From contig NZ_ARVW01000001.1 in the NCBI RefSeq assembly GCF_000384315.1, positions 496,001 to 560,000 on the forward strand: a DNA stretch of 64,000 bases. Reading direction: 5' to 3'. The position numbers and the translations under genes are program-made. Positions 50,052 through 57,700 of this stretch are shown in pieces; the stretch's first letter is position 1, and each line of letters opens with the position of its first letter. This stretch comes from Amycolatopsis nigrescens CSC17Ta-90 (GTDB lineage Bacteria > Actinomycetota > Actinomycetes > Mycobacteriales > Pseudonocardiaceae). The notes beneath the pieces are model-generated. The model searched no databases. It was not told the origin of the DNA and was given only the letters and a program-made list of their open reading frames with translations.

Positions 50052-51233
50052 ATGCGAAAACACGGCAAGACGCTCTCCCTGTTCGCCGTGGCGGTGCTGA
50101 CCCCGGCCGTGGTGCTCCAGCCGGCCGGATACGCCTCGGCGGCGGACGGTCCCCCGGCCGCCGTAGTCGACGGGCTGGTCAGGGACCTGGGGCTCAGCCC
50201 CGCCCAGGCCGGTGACAGACTGGCACAGCAGGACGCCGCGCAGGCGGCCGCGCGGGAACTCGGCGCGTCCACCGGCGAGGGCCGCTGGTTCGACGAGCGG
50301 ACCGGGAAACTCGCCGTCGCGGTCACCGACCAGGCCACCGCGGACCGGGTGCGGGCGGCCGGTGCGGAGGCGGTGCCGGTCGGCCGCGACCGGCACGAGC
50401 TCGACCGGCTGACCGCGGCGGTCGCCGCACTGGCCGCCGACGGCGCCTCCGGGGCGACCGGGTGGGGTGTGCATCCGGAGTCCAACAGCGTGCTGGTCAG
50501 GGTCGTGCCCGCGGCGGGCACCGAACGCTTCCTGGCCGGGATCACCGCGCTCGGCCAGGGGGTGCGGGTCGAGCGGGCGGACTCGGCGCCGGTGCGCCAG
50601 GCCGGTGACGCGCGGCCGGGCGATCCTTGGTGGCCGGGCGGCGAGTCCAACTGCTCGATCGGCTTTCCCGCGACGGATTCGGGCGGCGGCAAGCATTTCG
50701 TCACCGCCGGGCACTGCACGAACGACGCCGACCAGCCGGCGTACGGCCAGGCGAACCAGCAGAACCGGCTCGGCACGTCCAATGTGGATGGTCAGCACAG
50801 CGTGAACGCCAGGGAGGGCGACATGGGCGTGGTCGCGGTGACCGAGCCCGGCTGGGAGCTGTCCGCCTCGGTGAACACCTGGGGCGGCCCGGCGGTGACC
50901 GTTGCCGGCGCCACCGAGCCGCTGGTGAACCAGGCGGTGTGCCATTCCGGCAACACCTCGAAATGGCAGTGCGGCAAGGTGACCGCGGTGAACCAGACGA
51001 TCGACTACGGCAGCGTGGTGATCGAAGGCCTGAGCACCACCACCGCCTGCTCGCTCGGCGGGGACTCCGGCGGCGCCTGGCTGGCCGGGGACGAGGCGGT
51101 CGGCCTGCATTCTGGCGGCCAGTCCTCGTGCAGCCCCGGCGGCGCGGACGACCAGTCGATCTTCCAGCCGGTGACCGAGGCATTGAGTAAATGGTCACTC
51201 AGTCTCTACACGGGAGCGAGTTCGGTCGACTAG
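50052..51233 (+). CDS. Secreted S1 serine protease (alpha-lytic/streptogrisin type)
   Basis: A 393-residue pre-pro-protease. The signal is TLSLFAVAVLTPAVVLQPAGYASAAD. The alpha-lytic-type propeptide (about 35-190) contains RWFDERTGKLAVAVTD and NSVLVRVVPAAG. The mature domain has His in FVTAGHCTND, Asp in REGDMGVVAV and Ser in SLGGDSGGAWL, with Cys pairs for disulfides. It folds outside the cell with help of its propeptide and degrades protein. The ATG 50052 follows GGAAAGGAAACCGAGC; in-frame extension upstream was rejected. The 115-nt promoter region is unusually AT-rich (GTTAACTGTTAATG). Confidence 0.9.
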   Translation: MRKHGKTLSLFAVAVLTPAVVLQPAGYASAADGPPAAVVDGLVRDLGLSPAQAGDRLAQQDAAQAAARELGASTGEGRWFDERTGKLAVAVTDQATADRVRAAGAEAVPVGRDRHELDRLTAAVAALAADGASGATGWGVHPESNSVLVRVVPAAGTERFLAGITALGQGVRVERADSAPVRQAGDARPGDPWWPGGESNCSIGFPATDSGGGKHFVTAGHCTNDADQPAYGQANQQNRLGTSNVDGQHSVNAREGDMGVVAVTEPGWELSASVNTWGGPAVTVAGATEPLVNQAVCHSGNTSKWQCGKVTAVNQTIDYGSVVIEGLSTTTACSLGGDSGGAWLAGDEAVGLHSGGQSSCSPGGADDQSIFQPVTEALSKWSLSLYTGASSVD

Positions 51234-51250
51234 CCATTCACCGAATGGCG

Positions 51251-51321
51251 TCGTGAGTGAAAAGTGTTTGCCCCGGGTGCGGGTGTCCCGCAAGAGCACC
51301 GGCAACACTTTTCACTCACGA
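51251..51321. repeat. Palindromic repeat family A, copy 2
   Basis: Arms TCGTGAGTGAAAAGTGTT(t)GCC and the complement of TCGTGAGTGAAAAGTGTTGCC, 21 bp with one bulged T, around a 28-nt GC-rich centre that itself pairs (GGTGC...GCACC). The arm matches copy 1 at 35668 for 20 nt. The right arm contains the stop codon of the convergent reductase gene. Confidence 0.85.
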
Positions 51322-52170
51322 GGTGAAGGCGCTGGCATGGTCGCTCACCCATTCCGCGAAACCGCGCGCGGGGCGGCCGAGGATCTTCTCCACCTCGCCG
51401 CTGACCTGCGCCGGCCGCCCGCCTTCCCGGACATACCTGGCCATCAGCGCCTTGACGAACGGCTCCGGATGGCCGTTGCGCACCATCGCGGACAGCACCA
51501 CCTCCGGCGGGATCTCCTGATAGCTCAGCGTCCTGCCAAGCACGTGGCCGATGACGGCGATCATCTCCTCGTGGGTGAGCGAGTGCGGGCCGGTCAGCAC
51601 CGGCCGCCTGCCCAGCAGCTCGTCACCGAGCAGCGCGCGGACCGCGACCGCGGCCAGATCGCCTTCGTGCAGCGGCGCTTCGGCGAAGGTCGCGTAGGGC
51701 CCGCGGATGACATCGCCGGCGCGGATCTGGGCGCCCCACATGCGCAGGGAGTTGCCGGCGAAGGCACCGGCCCGCAGGCTCACCCACTCCAGGCCGCTGC
51801 CGACGGCCGCCGCCTCGGCCTCCTTGTTCCGGTCCCCGGCGAAGCGGGACGGCTGTGCGTCGAGCTCGTCGTCGACGTTCATCGCGGACAGCGCCACCAC
51901 CCGCCGCACCCCGTTTTCCCTTGCCAGCGCCACCACCTCGCCGGCACGCTCCGCCACCGCACGGGGATGCAGGAACAGTGCCGTGACGCCGCGGAAATGA
52001 CGCTCGATCGTGCCGGGCCGCGCCGGATCGCCCACCACGGTCTCGACCTCGGCGGGCAGCGCTGCCGCCGCCGGGTCGCGAGTGACAGCGCGAACCTCGG
52101 CACCTTCGGCGGCGAGCCGATCGACCAGCAGGCGTCCGACCCCACCGCTCGCTCCGGTAACCAGGATCAT
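51316..52170 (-). CDS. NmrA-like / SDR NAD(P)-binding reductase
   Basis: A 284-residue atypical short-chain reductase. MILVTGASGGVGRLLVDRLAAEGAEVRAVTRDP holds the G-x-x-G-x-x-G NAD(P) motif at the N-terminus. The NmrA-like features are FLHPRAVAERAGEVVALARENGVRRVVALSAM and LEWVSLRAGAFAGNSLRMW. There is no YxxxK, which suits NmrA/quinone-reductase-like or sensor proteins. GGAGGG precedes the ATG at 52170; an upstream start at 52215 was rejected. A palindrome lies about 28 nt upstream. Confidence 0.88.
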   Translation of the reverse strand: MILVTGASGGVGRLLVDRLAAEGAEVRAVTRDPAAAALPAEVETVVGDPARPGTIERHFRGVTALFLHPRAVAERAGEVVALARENGVRRVVALSAMNVDDELDAQPSRFAGDRNKEAEAAAVGSGLEWVSLRAGAFAGNSLRMWGAQIRAGDVIRGPYATFAEAPLHEGDLAAVAVRALLGDELLGRRPVLTGPHSLTHEEMIAVIGHVLGRTLSYQEIPPEVVLSAMVRNGHPEPFVKALMARYVREGGRPAQVSGEVEKILGRPARGFAEWVSDHASAFTS

Positions 52171-52197
52171 GGCGAACCCTCCAGCATTTGCTTGCAC

Positions 52198-52228
52198 CTC
52201 GTATAGTACAGACAACGTATCATACGAG
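52198..52228. promoter_or_regulatory. Palindromic operator candidate upstream of the NmrA-like gene
   Basis: CTCGTAT...ATACGAG outer arms enclose CGTATCATACG, an exact 5-1-5 palindrome at 52216-52226. It is AT-richer than its surroundings and placed 28-58 nt before the start codon, the usual spot for a TetR- or HxlR-type operator. The regulator is not identified here. Confidence 0.5.
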
Positions 52229-52280
52229 TTTCATAGCAAATCTGCCGCGAACGCCGCCACGGCGCGAATCGTGAAAGGAG

Positions 52281-53231
52281 CTAGGCGTCCCAGTCCCAGC
52301 GAAACCCGTAGCAACCCGGGCCGAAGCTCAGTGCCACCGAGTGCATCGAGCAGTCGCCGCCCAGCACCGCCTCGCGCACCTCCTCCGACTTGCCGTCGAG
52401 CCGCGAGTAGGACGCGCAGGACGCCGGAACCGCGGCCGGATCGAAGCACACCTCCAGCACGTACTCGCGCACCGGCAGCCGGAACTTGCGCTCGTAGTTG
52501 GTCGCCAGCGGGTACGGCGCCCGGTTCACCAGCTCGTGCTCGATGACCACGGTCTCCCCGCGCCGCAGCGGCCGGTCGAACAGCAGCTCGGCGACCAGCA
52601 GCCCATCGGCGGGCCTGGCCACGGTGCGGCCGAGGCGGCAGTGCCGCAGCGCGTGGATCTCCGGCACCGGCCGGTCGTGCTCGTCCAGGTGCACGATGAC
52701 CACCCACCGGTCGGGCCCGTCCGCCTCGGCGCGCAGCACCTGCCGTGACGCGAAGCAGCGCTCGCCGCGCTCCGGCCCGACGATGACCCGGTCGTGCTGG
52801 CTGATCCTGGTCAGCCGCTCGTCCCAGCGGGTGTCCACCTCGCTGACCGCGTCCTCGACCCGGTCCGGACGCGGCCAGAGCGCGCACAGGTCCGGCCGGG
52901 TGGCGGCGGTGTTCAGCCAGCGCCCGCGCCGCCGCGGCGGGGGCAGCAGGGCGGCCAGCGCACCGGACGGCACGCCGAGCAGTTCCTCCAGCCTGCTCAG
53001 CGTGAGCAGCGAGTCATGGCGCTCGGGACGGCTGCGGCCGGTCTGCCAATAGCTCAGGGTGGCCAGGCTGATCGAGAACCCGTCGGCGGCCAGCCGCTGC
53101 TGGAGGCGTTCGAGGCCGAGTCCCCTGACCCGGATGGCGGCACGGAACGCGACCTCGAACGGGCCGGTCCGGAGCAGCCGCTCGAGGTCGTGGTGCTCGG
53201 CGCCGGCCAGGTCGTGCAACCGAACGGACAT
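52281..53231 (-). CDS. XRE-type HTH protein with a conserved sensory C-terminal domain
   Basis: A 316-residue protein. Residues about 25-90 form a HTH: FEVAFRAAIRVRGLGLERLQQRLAADGFSISLATLSYWQTGRSRPER. The remainder is beta-rich (RDRWVVIVHLDEHD-like strands, LLVAELLFDRPLRRGETVVIEHELVN, YVLEVCFDPAAVPASCASY, CYGFRWDWDA) and carries several Cys. This layout recurs in actinomycetes without a known function. The ATG 53231 has GAGGAG 5 nt upstream; a GTG two codons earlier is possible. Confidence 0.75.
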   Translation of the reverse strand: MSVRLHDLAGAEHHDLERLLRTGPFEVAFRAAIRVRGLGLERLQQRLAADGFSISLATLSYWQTGRSRPERHDSLLTLSRLEELLGVPSGALAALLPPPRRRGRWLNTAATRPDLCALWPRPDRVEDAVSEVDTRWDERLTRISQHDRVIVGPERGERCFASRQVLRAEADGPDRWVVIVHLDEHDRPVPEIHALRHCRLGRTVARPADGLLVAELLFDRPLRRGETVVIEHELVNRAPYPLATNYERKFRLPVREYVLEVCFDPAAVPASCASYSRLDGKSEEVREAVLGGDCSMHSVALSFGPGCYGFRWDWDA

Positions 53232-53334
53232 GGTCACTCCTCGTTACGAGCACTACATCTGGCCGACGATAGGTGCTCGAACGAGAGTTATGCAGGGCCG
53301 TTGGTACCGCTCGCGCGCAAGTTAAAAGTGAAAC

Positions 53335-53664
53335 TCAGCCGCCGTCGTAACCGGCCGAGCCCGCGTCGAAACCGGCATCGAAACCGGCGCCGTACCCGTC
53401 CTGATAGTCGTCACCGTCGTCGTCGAGCGCTTCACTGGCCACCCAGCCGGCCAGCGCGGCGGCCTGCACGTAGGGCGCGGCCTGGCCGGCGATCCTGGCC
53501 GCCTTCCTGGTCCGCTGCCACTTCTCCGGCACCGGTTCACCCGGCGCCGGTTCCGGCTCGCCGGCCGGACGGTCGGTGCGCCACGGCGTCTCCTCGGGCC
53601 GGATGTCCGCCAGCCACTGCGCCGTGGGGTCGTCCTCGTCACCCTGCTTCGCCCGCTCGGTCAT
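53335..53664 (-). CDS. Acidic small protein with Gly/Asp/Phe tail
   Basis: A 109-residue protein. The N-terminal half is polar and acidic (AKQGDEDDPTAQWLADIRPEE, EPAPGEPVPEKW). A helix AARIAGQAAPYVQAAALAGWVASEAL follows, then a tail with D-G-Y-G-A-G-F-D-A-G-F-D repeats. The tail echoes the GG-D-F tail of the membrane protein at 34880-35665. Family not recognised. It lies 28 nt downstream of the Rv2474c-like gene and may be the last gene of the gdh operon. Confidence 0.65.
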   Translation of the reverse strand: MTERAKQGDEDDPTAQWLADIRPEETPWRTDRPAGEPEPAPGEPVPEKWQRTRKAARIAGQAAPYVQAAALAGWVASEALDDDGDDYQDGYGAGFDAGFDAGSAGYDGG

Positions 53665-53692
53665 GGGCTACACGATGGCACCCGGCGCACGG

Positions 53693-54328
53693 TTAGAACA
53701 GCAGCGGCAGCAGCGCGTGCCGCCGTTTGAGCACCGCGCCGTACCGCGCGTCCAGCCGCATCCACGAGTCGGTGGCGGTCACCCGCACCACGTCGTCGGT
53801 GACCGTGGAGTCCAGGAAGCCCATACCGGACAACGCGAACAGGCACCGCAGCTGCACCTTGACCTCGAGCGGGCCCTCGCTGACGGTCAGCACCGCCTGA
53901 TCCATCAGCGAGGCCGGCGGGGTCCCGTGCGGGCCGACGTTGTCCTTGGCCAGCGCCACCCCGCGATCGGCGAGGTCGGCGACCACCGCGACCGGCAGCT
54001 CGTCCACCCGCTGCCAGCCGGCGCCGGCCGGCAGCTCCGAGTGCCACATCAGGTCGCGCGGCGGACCGGGGTCCATCTTCTCCCCACCGGCCACGGTCAG
54101 CGCGGCCAGCAGCTCGCTGCCGGACACGGTGACATCCGTTGGGGTCACCGAACCGGCCACCGCCCTGGTCGCCAGCACCTCGAACGGCGTGGCCACCCAC
54201 GCCTCCACCACCCCGGGCGCCCGAGCGCGCAGCCGCACCACCGTCTGGCCGTCCAGCCGGACCGCGCGGGCCACGAAGGCGCCGAGGGTCTCCCGGTCCG
54301 CGGGATCGGGAATGCGCAGCTCAGTCAC
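53693..54328 (-). CDS. Conserved hypothetical protein, Rv2474c-like
   Basis: A 211-residue soluble protein starting with TELRIPDPADRETLGAFVARAVRLDGQTVVRLRARAPG. It has a hydrophobic segment AVAGSVTPTDVTVSGSELLAAL and the conserved-looking LMWHSELPAGAGWQRVDELPVAVVADLADRGVALAKDNVGPHGTPPASLMDQAVL. Its place after the thioesterase and gdh equals Rv2474c. The start overlaps the thioesterase stop by 8 nt, so it is co-translated. Function unknown. Confidence 0.8.
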   Translation of the reverse strand: MTELRIPDPADRETLGAFVARAVRLDGQTVVRLRARAPGVVEAWVATPFEVLATRAVAGSVTPTDVTVSGSELLAALTVAGGEKMDPGPPRDLMWHSELPAGAGWQRVDELPVAVVADLADRGVALAKDNVGPHGTPPASLMDQAVLTVSEGPLEVKVQLRCLFALSGMGFLDSTVTDDVVRVTATDSWMRLDARYGAVLKRRHALLPLLF

Positions 54329-54767
54329 TCTTGTCTCCCGGCTCCTGCCAGTCCAGTTGCTTCGCGAGGAACTCGCGCTCAGCCTCGGTCAGCCTGCGCG
54401 GCCGCTGCTGCTCGACGTCGTACGGGGCCAGCACGGTCTCCGCGGTCACCGCGAGCCGGTCGGTTTCGGACGGTCCACCGTGCACACGGTAGTCCAGGGT
54501 GAACGAGGCGAACTTGAGCTCCCGCAGGGTGATCTCCACCCGCACGTCCTCGTGCGCGAGCACGATCGGCGCGCGGTAGCGCACCGCGAGCCGGACCACC
54601 ACGATGCCCTTGGGCAGCTCGGTGAGCCCGGCGCGCAGCGCGCCGTCGAACAGCAGCGGGACCCTGGCCTCTTCCAGCAGGGTCACCACGTTCGCGTGGT
54701 TGACATGGCCGAAGGGGTCCATGTCCGACCAGCGCGGCCGGACCATCGAGACGATCGGCACCCTCAC
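54321..54767 (-). CDS. Acyl-CoA thioesterase (4HBT family), Rv2475c-like
   Basis: A 148-residue hot-dog-fold thioesterase that would hydrolyse an acyl-CoA. RWSDMDPFGHVNHANVVTLLEEARVPLLF is the 4-hydroxybenzoyl-CoA thioesterase-type motif with the catalytic Asp. VVVRLAVRYRAPIVLAHEDVRVEITLREL gives the long strand pair. The start is a GTG that overlaps the gdh TGA (GTGA); a GTG two codons later is also possible. Part of the gdh-thioesterase-Rv2474c-like operon. Confidence 0.88.
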   Translation of the reverse strand: MRVPIVSMVRPRWSDMDPFGHVNHANVVTLLEEARVPLLFDGALRAGLTELPKGIVVVRLAVRYRAPIVLAHEDVRVEITLRELKFASFTLDYRVHGGPSETDRLAVTAETVLAPYDVEQQRPRRLTEAEREFLAKQLDWQEPGDKSD

Positions 54768-57700
54768 CTCACCGTACTGCGGATCTGACGGGCCGCCACG
54801 GACAGCGTGGCCAGGTCCAGCCTGCCGGAACGGTGGATCTCGTCCAGCGCCACCCTGGCCCTGGCCAGCCGCGAGGCGTTGCTCTTCTCCCACTGGGCGA
54901 TCTTCTCGTCCGCCGAGTCACCGGGATCGCTGTGCCGCAGCGCGTCCAGGGTCATCGCTCGCAGCGAGGAGTACAGGTCGTCGCGCAGCGCCAACCTGGC
55001 CAGCGCGTGCCAGCGGTTGCCGCGCTCCAGCAGGCTGATCGACGTGAGCATCTTGTCCACGTCGAGGTGGTCCGAAAGCGCGAAGTACAGCTCCGCGGTC
55101 TCGGTGGTGCTGCGCTCGTCGGCCACCGCGCCGTCCTGCTCGGCGAGCTCGGCCACCTCGGTCACGTCCAGCAGGCCGTAGCCGTGCAGCAGCCCGGCGA
55201 TCCGCCGCGCGGTGGGCTCGGGCACGCCCTGGGACATCAGCCGTTCGAGGTTCTGGCGCACCGACTCCGCCTCGCGGCCCCGGAGCAGCTCACCGACCTT
55301 GGGCACCAGCTCGTGCACGGCGGGGCCGAACCTGGCGATCTCCGAGCCCACCGCGAGCGGCTGCGGCCGGTTGGTCAGGAACCACCGCGCGGCCCGGTCC
55401 AGCAGCCGCCTGGTCTCCAGCATCATCTCGTCGGCGACCTCGGTGGACACCACGTTGTCCAGCGCCTCGATCTCCGACCACAGCGACGGCAGGTCGAACA
55501 CGCGGGTGACCACGGCGTAGGCCCGCACCGCGTCGGTGGCGGTCGCGTTCATCTCCTCGCTCAGCCGGAACGCGAAGGAGACACCCGCCCCGTCCACCAC
55601 CTCGTTCACCAGCAGGGTGGTGATGATCTGCCGGTGCAGCGGGTGCTCGGCGATCCGGTCGCCGAAGCGTTCCCGCAGCGGGCGCGGGAAGTACTCCGGC
55701 AGCCGCCCGGCGAAGGCGTCCGCGTCGGGCAGGTCGCTGGCCAGCAGCTCGTCCTTGAGGTCGAGCTTGACGTGCGCGAGCAGCGTCGCCAGCTCCGGCG
55801 AAGTCAGCCCTTCACCCGCCTTGTCCAGCCGTTTGAAGGACGCGGGGCTCGGCAGCGCCTCCAGTTCGCGGTCCAGCGCGCCGGCCCGCTCCAGCGCCGC
55901 GACCAGCCGCTCGTGCACCGACATCATCGCGACGGCGTGCGCCCGGCTGATCCCGAGCACCGCGTTCTGCCGGTAGTTGTCGGTCAGCACCAGCTCGCCG
56001 ACCTCGTCGGTCATCTCCATCAGCAGCTCGTTGCGCTGCTCGCGCTCCAACTCCCCGGTGCTCACCAGGTGATCCAGCAGGATCTTGATGTTCACCTCGT
56101 GGTCGGAGCAATCCACCCCGGCCGAGTTGTCCAGCGCATCGGTGTTGATCTTGCCGCCGTTGCGGGCGAACTCGATCCGGCCGAGCTGGGTCAGTCCCAG
56201 GTTGCCGCCTTCACCGACCACCTTGGCCCGCAGCTCGTTGCCGTTCACCCGCAGCGCGTCGTTGGCCTTGTCCCCGGCGGCCGCGTGACTTTCGGTCTCC
56301 GCCTTGACGTAGGTGCCGATCCCGCCGTTCCAGAGCAGGTCAACCGGGGCCAGCAGGATGGCCCGCATCAGGTCCGCGGGCGCCAGCTTCCGCACATCCT
56401 CGGCCAGGCCGAGCGCCTCGCGCACCTGCGGGCTGATCGGGATCGTCTTCGCGCTGCGAAGGTAGATCCCGCCGCCTTCGCTGAGCAGCGAGCGGTCGTA
56501 GTCGTCCCAGGAAGAGCGCGGCAGGTCGAACAGCCGGCGCCGCTCCGCGTACGACGCCGCGGTGTCCGGATTCGGGTCCAGGAACACGTGCATGTGGTTG
56601 AACGCGGCGACCAGCTTGATGTGCTCGGAGAGCAGCATGCCGTTGCCGAACACGTCCCCGGCCATGTCCCCGATGCCGACCACGGTGAACTCTTCGGCCT
56701 GGGTGTCGGTGCCCAGCTCGCGGAAGTGCCGTTTGACGCTCTCCCAGGCACCTTTCGCGGTGATGCCCATCGCCTTGTGGTCGTAGCCCACCGAGCCGCC
56801 GGAGGCGAACGCGTCGCCGAGCCAGAACCGGTAGCTCGCGGAGACCTCGTTGGCGATGTCGGAGAACTTCGCGGTGCCCTTGTCCGCCGCCACCACCAGA
56901 TAGCTGTCGTCGCCGTCGTAGCGCACCACGTCCGGCGCCGGCACCGTCCTGCCTTCGACCAGGTTGTCGGTCAGGTCCAGCAGGCCGGAGATGAACATCC
57001 GGTAGCAGGCGATGCCCTCGGTGAGCTGCGCGTCCCGGTCCAGGCTCACGTCACCGGTCGCGGCCGGCGGGCGCTTCACCACGAACCCGCCCTTCGCGCC
57101 GACCGGCACGATCACCGCGTTCTTCACGGCCTGCGCCTTGACCAGGCCGAGGATCTCGGTGCGGAAGTCCTCCCGGCGGTCCGACCAGCGCAGCCCGCCG
57201 CGGGCCACCGCGCCGAACCGGAGGTGCACCCCCTCCACCCTGGGCGAGTAGACGAAGATCTCGAACTTCGGCCGGGGCTCCGGCAGGTCCGGCACGCCCT
57301 GCGGGTCCAGCTTGATGGCCAGGTACGGCCTTGCCGCGCCGTCCGCGCCGGTGACGTGGTAGTTCGTGCGCAGGGTCGCGCTGATCACCGACATCAGCCG
57401 GCGCAGGATCCGGTCCGCGTCGAGGCTGGTGACGTCGTCGATCATCGCCGCGATCTCGGTGAGCTGGGCCTGCGTCTGCTCGTCCCGCTGCTCACCGGCC
57501 TTGGCCGGGTTGAAGCGGTGCTCGAACAGCCGCAGCAGCGCGGTCGCGATGTGCGTGTGCGCGAGCACGGTGTTCTCGATGTACTCCTGCGAGTACGGGC
57601 TCCCGGCCTGACGCAGGTAGCGCGAATAGGCGCGCAGCACGCTGACCTGGCGCCAGGTCAGCCCGGCCCGCAGCACCAGCGCGCTGAGCCCGTCGGACTC

